DNA of 64,000 bases from Halalkaliarchaeum desulfuricum (GTDB taxonomy: Archaea; Halobacteriota; Halobacteria; Halobacteriales; Haloferacaceae), in the NCBI RefSeq assembly GCF_002952775.1, contig NZ_CP025066.1, positions 868,001 to 932,000 on the forward strand, in the 5' to 3' direction. The stretch's first letter is position 1. Each line of letters starts with the position of its first letter. A program made the position numbers and the translations under genes. Below, piece after piece: positions 32,364-43,237 of this stretch. Under the pieces are notes generated by a model that saw only the letters and a program-made list of their open reading frames with translations, was not told the origin of the DNA and searched no databases.

Positions 32364-34244
32364 ATGTCTTCACAGACAGAGGGAGAGTACGAATTACCGG
32401 AGGATCGTCTCGAGGAGAGCCAGCCGCAGTGTCCGTTCGGCGTCGGGGGCGGCTGCTGCCGGATCTGTTACATGGGCCCGTGCCGGGTGACGGACGGCGC
32501 CCACGGGATGGATCGGGGGGTCTGCGGGGCGACGCCGGGGACCGTCGCCGCGCGGAACCTGTACCGCGAGATCGCCGCGGGGGCCGCAAGCCACGCCGAT
32601 CACGCACGCGAGATCGCCGAGGTGCTCGAAGAGATCGCCGACGGTGGGCTCTCTGCGTACGACATCCAGGATCCCGAGAAGCTGGAAGCGGTCGCAGCGG
32701 ATCTCGGGATCGAGGCCGAAACCGACGACGAAAACGAACTCGCGAAGCTCGTCGCCGAGGCCGCGATCGAGGACTTCCAGGGTGCAGGCGAGACACTCAA
32801 CTGGCTCGACCGGATGCCCGACGAGCAGCGGGAGTTCCTCGAAGAGCAGGGAATCCAGCCGAAACCGAGCGTCGACATGGAGGTGGCCCGGGCGATGCAC
32901 CGCACAACCCAGGGCAACGACGCCGACCCGGTCCACCTGCTTTCGGGTGCGCTGGAAGCAGGGATGGCCGACGGATACGCCGGCCTCACGATGGGGACGG
33001 ACCTCCAGGACGTCGTCTTCGGCCGGCCACAGCCGGTCGAGACCGAGGCGAACCTGGGGACGCTCGAAAAAGACCAGGTGAACATCGCGGTCCACGGCCA
33101 CTCGCCGGTGCTCAGCGAGATTATCGTCGAGATGGCCGAGGAACTGGAGCCGGCGGCCCGCGAGGCCGGCGCCGAGGGGATCAACCTCGTGGGGATCTGC
33201 TGTACGGGCAACGAACTGGCCGAGCGGCGAGGGATCCCGCTTGCGGCCCACAGCACCCAGGCCGAACTCGCGGTCACCACCGGCGCGCTCGACGCGATGG
33301 TCGCCGACATCCAGTGTATCTGGCCCGGCATCGGCGACGTGATCGAGTGTCATCACACGAAGCTTTTGACCACCACCGACTACGTGCGGATCCCCGGCGC
33401 AGAGCACGTCAGTTTCGATCCCGAAACTGCCGAGGCGGACGCCCGCGAGATCGTCCAGCGGGGGATCGACGCCTACGAGGACCGGAACAGCAGACAGGAG
33501 TACGACGTCGAGATCCCCGACGAGCGGGCCAGCGCGATGGTGGGCATCTCCGAGGACTACGTGCTGGAGGTGCTGGAGGCCGCCTCGCCCGAGGACCCGG
33601 TCGCGCCGGTCGTCGACGCGCTCGAGGCCGGCCAGCTGAAGGGAATCGTCGGGATCGTCGGCTGTCCGAACCCGAAACAACGCACCGCCGACATGACCGA
33701 GCGGCTGATCGAGGGGCTGCTCGCGGAGAACGTGCTGCCGATCGTCACCGGCTGCATCGGTCACGTCACCGCGCAGGCGGGCTATCTCGATCCCGCCCGG
33801 ACCGACGAGCTTGCGGGCGATGGGCTCTCGGAGGTGCTGCACGCGCTCGGTAACGCCGCTGGGCTCGACGGCCCGCTTCCGCCGGTGTGGCACATGGGTT
33901 CGTGTGTCGACAACTCCCGGATCGGCAACCTGGTTCGGGCGATCTCGGAGGGCGCCGACGTCCCCACGCGGGAGCTTCCAGTCGCCGCGAGCGCGCCGGA
34001 ACTCATCGCCGAGAAGGCAGTGAGCATCGGCGCCTGGGCGCTGACGCTGGGCCTGCCGGTCCACACCGCCCCGACGCTGCACATGGATCAAAGCGAGGAG
34101 GTGAGCCGGATCATGACCGAGGACCTGAAGGGGATCACCGGCGGCTACGCGATCCAGGAGGAGGATCCCGACGCCGCGATCGACGCGCTCGTGGCGGCGG
34201 TCGACGAACGCCGGCTGGCGCTGTTCGACGAGACTGGAGCGTGA
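32364..34244 (+). CDS. cooS: Anaerobic Ni,Fe carbon-monoxide dehydrogenase, catalytic subunit
   Basis: A 626-residue CooS that oxidises CO with water to CO2 or runs in reverse. Ligands can be placed by spacing against Carboxydothermus CODH-II: D-cluster Cys23 and Cys31; B-cluster Cys32, Cys35, Cys40 and Cys54; C-cluster His246, Cys280, Cys318, Cys434, Cys464 and Cys514; catalytic Lys551 (AEKAVSIG) and His77 (GAASHADH). All spacings match except a 3-residue gain between Cys318 and Cys434. Blocks GICCTGNEL, DIQCIWPGI, GIVGCPNPK and HMGSCVDNSRI are intact, so the enzyme should be active. This is not the aerobic Mo/Cu CoxL enzyme common in haloarchaea. It is followed after 6 bp by cooC. No ferredoxin subunit (cooF), hydrogenase or ACS gene is near. 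Composition matches its neighbours, so any transfer is not recent. Confidence 0.95.
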   Translation: MSSQTEGEYELPEDRLEESQPQCPFGVGGGCCRICYMGPCRVTDGAHGMDRGVCGATPGTVAARNLYREIAAGAASHADHAREIAEVLEEIADGGLSAYDIQDPEKLEAVAADLGIEAETDDENELAKLVAEAAIEDFQGAGETLNWLDRMPDEQREFLEEQGIQPKPSVDMEVARAMHRTTQGNDADPVHLLSGALEAGMADGYAGLTMGTDLQDVVFGRPQPVETEANLGTLEKDQVNIAVHGHSPVLSEIIVEMAEELEPAAREAGAEGINLVGICCTGNELAERRGIPLAAHSTQAELAVTTGALDAMVADIQCIWPGIGDVIECHHTKLLTTTDYVRIPGAEHVSFDPETAEADAREIVQRGIDAYEDRNSRQEYDVEIPDERASAMVGISEDYVLEVLEAASPEDPVAPVVDALEAGQLKGIVGIVGCPNPKQRTADMTERLIEGLLAENVLPIVTGCIGHVTAQAGYLDPARTDELAGDGLSEVLHALGNAAGLDGPLPPVWHMGSCVDNSRIGNLVRAISEGADVPTRELPVAASAPELIAEKAVSIGAWALTLGLPVHTAPTLHMDQSEEVSRIMTEDLKGITGGYAIQEEDPDAAIDALVAAVDERRLALFDETGA

Positions 34245-34250
34245 TATCGG

Positions 34251-35162
34251 ATGTGTGAAGAGTGCGGCTGTCACGACGGCGCGGGACACGCGCACGGTCA
34301 TCCCCACGGTCACGACCACGACCACGACCACGATCACGATCACGCCGATGTCGAAACCGAGTCGGCCGTCGACGCTCCGTTGCGGATCGCGGTGACCGGG
34401 AAGGGCGGCGTCGGGAAGACGACGCTGTCGGCGGCGCTTTCGACCCGGCTCGCGTCGGCAGACGACGTCGTCGCCGTCGACGCCGACCCCGACATGAACC
34501 TGGCGGCGACGATCGGCTGCGCGGAGCCGCCGCCGGTCACCGAAAAACGGGATCTCATCGAGGACCGGGCAGGCGGCGACGGGCTCGTGCGGCTCTCCCC
34601 CGACGTCGAGGACGTCCTCGAGAGCCACTCGACCCGATTCGGCGACGGGGACCGCGGTCGCCTGCTGACGATCGGCGCACCAGAGGGCGCGAACACGGGG
34701 TGTATGTGTGCCGAAAACAGCTTCGTCCAGTCGCTGGTCCGGTCGGCGCTCGACGCCGACTGCGCCGTGCTCGACATGGAGGCCGGCATCGAACACCTGG
34801 GTCGCGGGACCGCAGGCGACGTCGACGCGATGATCGTGGTCGTCGGCCCGTCGCAGTCGGCGGTGGAGACCGCAGAGGGGATTCGGGAACTGGCCACGGA
34901 GATGGGTGTCGAGGACGTGTACGCGGTCGTCAACCGGGTCCGCGGCGAGGAAGGCGAGACCGTCCGGGAGGCGCTGGCACTGCCAGTGCTGGAGACGGTA
35001 CCATACGACGAGGACGTTGCCGCGGCGGCGCTTTCGGGAAGGCCACCCGTCGAAGCCAGCGATCGACTGAACGTCGCGGCCGAACGGATTCTCCGGGGGA
35101 TCGAACGCCGGATCGACGGCGAGTCCTCCCCGTCGGCGCGTCCCGTCGAGGGCGACGACTGA
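34251..35162 (+). CDS. cooC: CooC nickel insertase with Cys/His-rich N-terminal nickel-binding extension
   Basis: A 303-residue P-loop ATPase that loads nickel into CooS. Residues 1-9 are MCEECGCHD (Cys2, Cys5, Cys7). Residues 8-31 hold 11 His, mostly in HD and HG pairs. This is the layout of HypB-type nickel-storage ends and the CooJ chaperone, not of standard CooC, which starts near the P-loop. The P-loop GKGGVGKTT is at 50-58 with the MinD/CooC signature Lys51. VDADPDMNLAATIG follows, and NTGCMCAENSF gives the CxC pair (Cys151, Cys153) that binds metal at the CooC dimer interface. Extension plus ATPase suggests insertase and nickel store in one chain. It starts 6 bp after cooS, so it is co-transcribed. 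Confidence 0.93.
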   Translation: MCEECGCHDGAGHAHGHPHGHDHDHDHDHDHADVETESAVDAPLRIAVTGKGGVGKTTLSAALSTRLASADDVVAVDADPDMNLAATIGCAEPPPVTEKRDLIEDRAGGDGLVRLSPDVEDVLESHSTRFGDGDRGRLLTIGAPEGANTGCMCAENSFVQSLVRSALDADCAVLDMEAGIEHLGRGTAGDVDAMIVVVGPSQSAVETAEGIRELATEMGVEDVYAVVNRVRGEEGETVREALALPVLETVPYDEDVAAAALSGRPPVEASDRLNVAAERILRGIERRIDGESSPSARPVEGDD

Positions 35163-35219
35163 TCTGCGGCTGCGGTGACGGCGACGCCTCCCCTCGCGGC
35201 GGCGGCGCGATGGACGACG

Positions 35220-36899
35220 TCACTTCTCGTTTTGTTTCCGCTCCCGGATCGCCTGTCGGGTGAACTGCGGGCGCGCCCGGATCGCCTTCGGCGTGCGGAA
35301 CGACCGGTAGAGGAACAAAAGCGGCACCACCGTGAGCAGCGCGACTGCCGCCGCGATCCGCCAGTCGGCGCCGAACGCGTAGATGATCGACGCCGAGAGC
35401 ACGCCGACCGCCGAGAAGATCGTGTACGTGAGCCGCTTTGCGAGCTTCGCGAACACGTCGTGGTCGTCCTCGACGGCGACGTTGACCGAGAGGCTGTCGC
35501 GTTCGAGCCGGTCGAGCGTCCGGTCGAGCTTCGGCGGGATCGTGACCATCGCCTCCGCGGTCGACTGGAGCTGTCTGGCGCCCCGTTCGGCCAGTTCCCG
35601 GGCGGTCTGCTCGTAGTACCCCTTCTCCGAGAGGTAGTCGGTCGCGACGGAGATGAAATCGAAGTCCTCATCGAGCGTGACACACACCCCTTCCAGGACC
35701 GTGACCACCCGGAGGATGAGCGCCAGGTTCCGCGGCAGACGAAGGGGGAACTCGTAGATCGTCGACTCCACGCTGGCGAGCACCTGGTTCACCCGGTACT
35801 GTTCGATGTCCTCCCCGCGGGCGTCCGCGATCGCGAGCTCCATCACCTCCCCCATCACCTCCCGGTCGACGTTCGGCGAGATCGTCCCCATCTCGATGAG
35901 CGTCTGGAGGATCGCGTCAGTGTCCTGCTGGGCGACCGCGACGTAGAAGTCGACGATCTTGTCCTGGATGAACGGGTCCACCCGCCCCGACATGCCGAAG
36001 TCGTAGAAGATGATCGTCCCGTCTTCGGCGACTGCGAGGTTCCCCGGATGTGGGTCGGCATGGAAGACGCCGTCCTCGATGATCATCTGCATGTACACCC
36101 GCTGGAGGTCGACCGCGACGTCGGTCCGGTCGAGCCCCATCGCGTCGAGTTCCTCGACATCGGTGATCTTGGTCCCGGGGATGTACTCCATCGTGAGCAC
36201 TCGCGGGGTGCAGGCGGACTCGACCGACTCCGGGATCACGAGGCTGTCGTTGTCCGCGAAGTTGCCGCGGATCTCTCGAAGGATCGACCGCTCGCGTTCG
36301 TAGTCCATCTCCTCACGGATCGTCTTCGCGAACTCGTCGGCGAGGTTCTCCAGCGAGAACGCCCGCCCCTCGCCGATGAACCGCTTCAACACCGGCAACA
36401 GCCACCGGATCGCCCGGAGGTCCGCCTCGACCAGCTCTTCGATCCCCGGTCGACGGATCTTGACCGCCACCCGCTGTCCCTCGTAGGTGGCGACGTACAC
36501 CTGCCCCAGCGATGCGCCGCTTATCGGATCCGTGTCGAACTCGTCGAACGCCTCCGCGACGGGGCCGAGCTCCTCCTCGAGCACCTGTCTGGACTCCACC
36601 CACGGCGCCGGGGGGACGTCGTCCTGCAGGCTCGAGATGACGTCGATGTACGCCGGCGGGAGGATGTCCGGACGCGTCGACAGCAACTGACCGAGCTTGA
36701 TAAACGTCGGCCCGAGCGTGAGAAGCGTCGACAAGAGGATTTCCGCGCGCTCGACCTGGGTCTCGTAGGCGACGTCCCTCGACGCACCGAACAGGAGATA
36801 CCGTCGTCTGTCCCTCGCGTAGGCGACGATCAGCGGGAAGAACTGGCGGATGATCAGGACGAACCGCCAGTACGCGCGGAGAGTGACCAGCGTGACCAC
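35220..36899 (-). CDS. ABC1/UbiB/ADCK family atypical kinase
   Basis: A 559-residue protein of the UbiB family, ATPase-like regulators of lipid and quinone biosynthesis. The KxGQ-region motif is seen as FIKLGQLLSTRPDILP (residues ~65-80). The nucleotide loop is the Ala-rich form SGASLGQVYVA, typical of this family. VAVKIRRPGI gives the kinase Lys, and DGVFHADPHPGNL plus IIFYDFGMSG supply the catalytic and metal Asp residues. Two C-terminal hydrophobic helices (about 500-545) probably anchor it in the membrane. It starts at a GTG only 3 bp after the stop of hsp20, so the two form an operon. Confidence 0.9.
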   Translation of the reverse strand: MVTLVTLRAYWRFVLIIRQFFPLIVAYARDRRRYLLFGASRDVAYETQVERAEILLSTLLTLGPTFIKLGQLLSTRPDILPPAYIDVISSLQDDVPPAPWVESRQVLEEELGPVAEAFDEFDTDPISGASLGQVYVATYEGQRVAVKIRRPGIEELVEADLRAIRWLLPVLKRFIGEGRAFSLENLADEFAKTIREEMDYERERSILREIRGNFADNDSLVIPESVESACTPRVLTMEYIPGTKITDVEELDAMGLDRTDVAVDLQRVYMQMIIEDGVFHADPHPGNLAVAEDGTIIFYDFGMSGRVDPFIQDKIVDFYVAVAQQDTDAILQTLIEMGTISPNVDREVMGEVMELAIADARGEDIEQYRVNQVLASVESTIYEFPLRLPRNLALILRVVTVLEGVCVTLDEDFDFISVATDYLSEKGYYEQTARELAERGARQLQSTAEAMVTIPPKLDRTLDRLERDSLSVNVAVEDDHDVFAKLAKRLTYTIFSAVGVLSASIIYAFGADWRIAAAVALLTVVPLLFLYRSFRTPKAIRARPQFTRQAIRERKQNEK

Positions 36900-36902
36900 C
36901 CG

Positions 36903-37259
36903 CTACGTTTCGTCGATCGGGATCTCTCTGCGTCCCGCCGCATCGCGTTTGGGAAGCCGGATCTCGAGGACGCCGCCGTCCATCTCCGCCTCCGCCGCGT
37001 CGCCGACACAGTCCGGAGGCAACGGGAGTTCGGCGTCGAGAAACAGCGGCCGGTTCTCGCGGACGTACTGGAACCCCTCGGGGGAGACTTTCTCCCGGCG
37101 CGCCTCCACGTCGACCCGGTTCGGTTCCGCGATCACTTCCGTCGTCTCCGCGGTCGCCCCGGGGAGATCGATGACGAGCAGATACGCGTCCTCCGATTCG
37201 AGCAGATCGGCGAAGATCGCCTCCGGAAGCTCCCGAAGGGCTTCCCGTAACGCGGACAT
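36903..37259 (-). CDS. Small heat-shock protein, Hsp20/alpha-crystallin type
   Basis: A 118-residue protein with an alpha-crystallin domain. It shows AYLLVIDLPGATAETTEVIA (beta strands 2-3), VDVEARREKVSPEGFQYV, and GGVLEIRLPKRDAAGRREI with the terminal strand. The C-terminal IxI-type motif is seen as IPI near the end. It is shorter than typical Hsp20s, having a reduced N-terminal arm. It acts as an ATP-independent holdase. The ATG 37259 was chosen over a longer frame whose first 45 residues are basic and overlap the divergent gene's promoter. It precedes the ABC1 kinase gene with 3 bp between them. Confidence 0.8.
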   Translation of the reverse strand: MSALREALRELPEAIFADLLESEDAYLLVIDLPGATAETTEVIAEPNRVDVEARREKVSPEGFQYVRENRPLFLDAELPLPPDCVGDAAEAEMDGGVLEIRLPKRDAAGRREIPIDET

Positions 37260-37387
37260 ATCCCCGGATACGGGGCGACGGGCGTTAAATGTCGTGGTCG
37301 GCGTAGTTGACGCTGCCCGCCCGGCGACGAGAAGACGCCGCTCGGCCGCAAAACCCATACCGGTCGACGTCCTATAGAGCAGTCCCG

Positions 37388-38110
37388 ATGGCAATCGACT
37401 CCTACGACGTGTGGCTGTTCGACCTCGACGGCACGGTCGTCGACGTGGAGTGGTCGTACACGCGGGAGCTGTTCGATCGTGTCGGCGACCGGATCGGCCG
37501 GGAGTTCACCGACCGGGAGGCGCTCGTCCTCTGGCACGGCCTCGGCGGGGATCGGAACGGGCAGCTGCGCGAGTGGGGACTGGAGCCGACGGGGTTCTGG
37601 GAAACCTTCCACGACGAGGAGAACCCACTCGAACGCGCCGACGCCACGTATCTCCATCCCGACGCCGAGCGCCTCATCCGAGAGATCCACGGCCCGATCG
37701 GGCTCGTAACTCACAGCCAGGAGTTTCTGGCGTCGCCGGTGCTCGACCGGCTCGACATCCGCGACTGGTTCGATGTCGTCGTCTGCTGTACGGACGAACT
37801 CGGCTGGAAACCCGACCCGGCACCGGTGTGGTACGCGCTGGAGTCGATGGGTGCCGCCGACGCCGATCGGGTGGTGCTCGCCGGCGACAGTTCGAGCGAC
37901 GTCGGCGCCGCCTGGAACGCCGGCCACGACGCCGTCCACGTCGAACGCCACGGCCACGAGAGCCGGGGACGGTGTGTACTCGCCGATTACATGGTCCAGT
38001 CGTTCGACGAGTTCCCCCGGGTTCCGCTCGCCGACGCCGATCTGTCCTTCCTCCAAACGTCGGAGGAACCGACGTCGATCGATCGAACCCGAACGCGGGC
38101 GAGCGACTGA
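37388..38110 (+). CDS. HAD superfamily phosphatase
   Basis: A 240-residue HAD hydrolase. Motif I is WLFDLDGTVVDVEW (nucleophile and acid/base Asp pair, residues ~11-17). Motif II is GLVTHSQ. Motif III Lys is in GWKPDPAPVWYALE, and motif IV is VVLAGDSSSDVGAAWNAGHD. A helical cap sits between motif I and II, giving a C1-cap phosphoglycolate-phosphatase-like layout. Substrate is unknown. The ATG at 37388 fits the conserved start. Its 3' end is followed by a 19-bp tandem repeat array before the convergent NIF3 gene. Confidence 0.88.
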   Translation: MAIDSYDVWLFDLDGTVVDVEWSYTRELFDRVGDRIGREFTDREALVLWHGLGGDRNGQLREWGLEPTGFWETFHDEENPLERADATYLHPDAERLIREIHGPIGLVTHSQEFLASPVLDRLDIRDWFDVVVCCTDELGWKPDPAPVWYALESMGAADADRVVLAGDSSSDVGAAWNAGHDAVHVERHGHESRGRCVLADYMVQSFDEFPRVPLADADLSFLQTSEEPTSIDRTRTRASD

Positions 38111-38125
38111 TCGCCGTCCATTCGG

Positions 38126-38182
38126 TCGATCAGAGACCGGTTAGTCGATCAGAGACCGGTTAGTCGATCAGAGACCAGTCGG
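38126..38182. repeat. 19-bp tandem repeat, three copies
   Basis: Units beginning TCGATCAGAGACC start at 38126, 38145 and 38164 (period 19). The first two are identical and the third diverges after 13 bp. The array spans the gap between two convergent genes and includes the stop codon of the NIF3 gene. Confidence 0.85.
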
Positions 38183-38959
38183 TCGATCCAGGTACGTCGT
38201 TTCGAGTCCCCACTCGTCGGCGAGCCGTTGCAGTGACCTGACGCCGAACGTCTCGGTCGCGTAGTGACCGGCAAGAACGACAGTGATCCCGGCTTCGCGC
38301 GCCTCGTGATACACCTTCGCCTTCCCCTCGCCGGTGACGAGGGCGTCGACGCCGGCGTCGATCGCCTCATCGAGCCAGTCGACCCCCGACCCGGTGACGA
38401 TCGCCACCTCCGAAAGCTCCGCGGGGCCGAAATCGAGGAGTTGAACCCCACCACCGCCGACGTCGAGGTCGCGTTCGAGCGTCTCCACCAGTTCCTGTGC
38501 TCCGACGCCGCCCGGTATCTCCCCGCGCGTTCCGATCCACTCCCCGCTCAGGGTGCCGAACGGCTCGCGATCCCGCACGCCGAGCAGGTCGGCGAGCCCG
38601 GCGGCGTTGCCCAGTTCCTGGTGGCCGTCCAGCGGGAGATGCGAGACGTACAGGGCAACGTCCTCCTCGAAAAGCGGCGCCAATCGGGCGTAGTCGCTGC
38701 CGGTGACCCGATCGAGCCCGCCCCAGACCAGCCCGTGGTGCGTGACGAGCACGTCCGCGCCGGCGTCTGCGGTCGCCTCGATCGTCTCGGCTGCGGCGTC
38801 GACTGCGAACGCGGCGTGATCCACCTCGGGGTCCGAGCCGGCCGCCCCGGCGTCGGGCGAGGGCCCCACCTGGAGCCCGTTCGCGCTCGCGTCGAGGTCG
38901 GCGTACGCCTCGGTGTCGAGTCTGTCGTCGAGTTTCGCGGCGAACTCGGAGAGTCGCAT
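38168..38959 (-). CDS. NIF3/DUF34 family metal-binding protein
   Basis: A 263-residue member of the NIF3 (GTP cyclohydrolase 1 type 2-like) family, a widespread dinuclear-metal protein of unsettled function. The metal sites are visible as DVLVTHHGLVWGG (His-His) and, C-terminally, AGHYATETFGVRSLQRLADE (His and Glu). A FAVDAAAETIEATADAGADV segment links them. The N-terminus MRLSEFAAKLDDRLD and the ANGLQVG block are also family features. There is no signal sequence. The stop codon lies within a 19-bp tandem repeat, so repeat expansion would affect its 3' end. Confidence 0.9.
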   Translation of the reverse strand: MRLSEFAAKLDDRLDTEAYADLDASANGLQVGPSPDAGAAGSDPEVDHAAFAVDAAAETIEATADAGADVLVTHHGLVWGGLDRVTGSDYARLAPLFEEDVALYVSHLPLDGHQELGNAAGLADLLGVRDREPFGTLSGEWIGTRGEIPGGVGAQELVETLERDLDVGGGGVQLLDFGPAELSEVAIVTGSGVDWLDEAIDAGVDALVTGEGKAKVYHEAREAGITVVLAGHYATETFGVRSLQRLADEWGLETTYLDRPTGL

Positions 38960-39079
38960 GTCCGACGATTGGGCGACGGCGGCTTGAAACCCGCGGCGTC
39001 GGAGCGGGAGAGACGAACCGGTAGATGTCGAACGAAAAACCGGAACCGTTTACCTCGTCGTCACACCATCCAGGGACGA

Positions 39080-39502
39080 ATGGGACGGCTCCTCGCGGTC
39101 GGACCCCGGCGGCACGCTCTCGACGTGGCGGTCGTCGCCGGCGGCGGCTACCTCGGCGCGAACGGTCGATACGGGATCTCGCTTCTCGTCCCGGGAACGC
39201 TGGAGGCGACGCTTCTCGTGAACGTCCTCGGGAGCTTCCTGCTCGGCGCACTCGTGTACAGACGCGTGGTCGTCGGTGCGCTTTCCTCCAGGCTTCGGCT
39301 GCTGTTCGGTACCGGATTCCTCTCGTCGTTTACCACCTACAGCACGTTCGTACTCGACGCGACGTCACACCCCGAAAGCGCGGTTCCGTACGTGCTCGCG
39401 AGCTACGCGCTCGGATTCGGCGCGGTGCTTCTCGCCCGATGGATACTTCGTCGGCCCGCTACCCCGGGTCGTGGTCGGAACGACGGAGGTGATCGGGAGT
39501 GA
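39080..39502 (+). CDS. crcB: CrcB/Fluc fluoride channel subunit, first of pair
   Basis: A 140-residue membrane protein with four helices, Fluc type: GGGYLGANGRYGISLL (first helix with the conserved GxxxRY), TLLVNVLGSFLLGALV (the NxxGSFxxG channel motif), GFLSSFTTYSTFVLDA (Phe/Thr track), and a final helix near ASYALGFGAVLLARWI. It exports fluoride as a dimer. Its stop overlaps the GTG start of a second CrcB gene (39499), so the pair is probably a heterodimeric channel. I looked for a fluoride riboswitch in the 120 bp upstream and saw nothing convincing. Confidence 0.92.
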   Translation: MGRLLAVGPRRHALDVAVVAGGGYLGANGRYGISLLVPGTLEATLLVNVLGSFLLGALVYRRVVVGALSSRLRLLFGTGFLSSFTTYSTFVLDATSHPESAVPYVLASYALGFGAVLLARWILRRPATPGRGRNDGGDRE

Positions 39503-39855
39503 ACTCGCTTCTGGCGGTGCAGTTGGTCGGCCTCGGTGGAGCGCTGGGTTCGGTGCTCCGGTACGGGGCGTACGCGGCGCTGCCGACGGACGGCTACCCG
39601 TTCGCGACGCTTCTGGTGAACGTCCTCGGGAGCTTCCTGCTCGGTGTCGTCACCTTCGGCGGTGCGGGTGACGGCGCCGCGCTGTTTGTCGGGGTGGGCG
39701 TCTGTGGCGCGTTCACGACGTATTCCTCGTTCAGCGTCGACGTCGTCCGCCTGTGGGAGCGCGGACGACGGAGCCACGCAGCCGCCCACGCCGTCGGAAA
39801 CCTCGCACTATCGCTTCTCGCCGTCGGCGCCGCGTGGGCTCTCGTCTCGGTGTGA
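39499..39855 (+). CDS. crcB: CrcB/Fluc fluoride channel subunit, second of pair
   Basis: A 118-residue paralogue of the preceding gene, with the same four-helix plan: GGALGSVLRYGAYAAL, FATLLVNVLGSFLLGVVTFG, VGVCGAFTTYSSFSVD and a C-terminal helix NLALSLLAVGAAWALV. It starts at a GTG that overlaps the previous stop by 4 bases, so it is translationally coupled. Antiparallel heterodimers of two CrcB proteins are known in other prokaryotes. The gene is the last before the convergent rRNA operon; 39856-40020 contains only the operon's trailing region. Confidence 0.92.
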   Translation: MNSLLAVQLVGLGGALGSVLRYGAYAALPTDGYPFATLLVNVLGSFLLGVVTFGGAGDGAALFVGVGVCGAFTTYSSFSVDVVRLWERGRRSHAAAHAVGNLALSLLAVGAAWALVSV

Positions 39856-40020
39856 GAGATTCGATCGCCACACCCGACTGCCGGCGTTGCCACTCTCGGT
39901 GTGACTTCGTTATATGTCGCTCTGTGGCTCAAAACAACCCAGTGATCCCTCTCTTCGGCTTGTTAGACGGAACGGAGAAAGATCCCTCTCCGCTCTAACG
40001 TGTCTCTGCTGTATGAATGG

Positions 40021-40142
40021 CGAGGCGGCGATCCGGATTTTCCAGAGGTTCGCACACTCCAGTACTCCCCGCAACGCTGGCGGGCTTAACTTCCGTGTTC
40101 GGTATGGGTACGGGTGTTCCCCCGCCGCTCTGGCCGCCTCAA
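40021..40142 (-). rRNA. 5S rRNA
   Basis: Minus strand from 40142 reads TTGAGGCGGCC, then the conserved archaeal 5S core (ACCCGTACCCAT, ACGGAAGTTAAGCCCGCCAG, GGAGTACTGGAGTG), and ends with the pairing strand GCCGCCTC. About 122 nt; the ends are set by the terminal helix and could be off by 1-3 nt. No tRNA-Cys follows it within the 165 bp before crcB, although one sits there in many haloarchaeal operons. Confidence 0.93.
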
Positions 40143-40228
40143 CACCGACCGACGGACTCGAACCGTCGTCTCTCACCTGTGTCGGCCGCTCACACCTCGC
40201 GTCCGTCTCGCTTTGACGCCTTTGTGTC

Positions 40229-40240
40229 CGTGCAATCCAG
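40229..40240 (-). other. 23S processing stem, 3' arm
   Basis: CGTGCAATCCAG (plus strand) is the exact complement of 43238-43249 in the tRNA-Ala/23S spacer, and flanking bases extend the pairing (TGACGCC at 40214-40220 against GGCGTCA at 43257-43263). This is the long helix flanking 23S in the precursor, where archaeal splicing endonuclease cuts at a bulge-helix-bulge. Confidence 0.7.
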
Positions 40241-40277
40241 CTTCCGCCTGAACCCGCCTCCCGGCGTGGTCGTATAC

Positions 40278-43191
<2,914 letters not shown>

Positions 43192-43237
43192 TGTAATTGT
43201 ATACGTCCACGACCCGCAAAGCGGGTTCAGTGGGCGT

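Noticed and set aside
31736-33853. 705-residue plus-strand ORF over ppiB and cooS
   Set aside because: It runs antisense through ppiB and out of frame through cooS; there is no start or domain.
32394-34796. 800-residue minus-strand ORF across cooS and cooC
   Set aside because: Antisense shadow of cooS-cooC. High GC and codon bias leave the opposite frame open; its Arg/Gly/Val-rich sequence has no domain, while the plus strand has full CODH and CooC motifs.
35175-37250. 691-residue plus-strand ORF over the ABC1 kinase and Hsp20
   Set aside because: The antisense genes have clear family motifs. This frame has none and reads like a compositional echo.
38960-39079. Fluoride riboswitch before crcB
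   Set aside because: I looked for the crcB-motif consensus in the 120-bp leader and saw no match.
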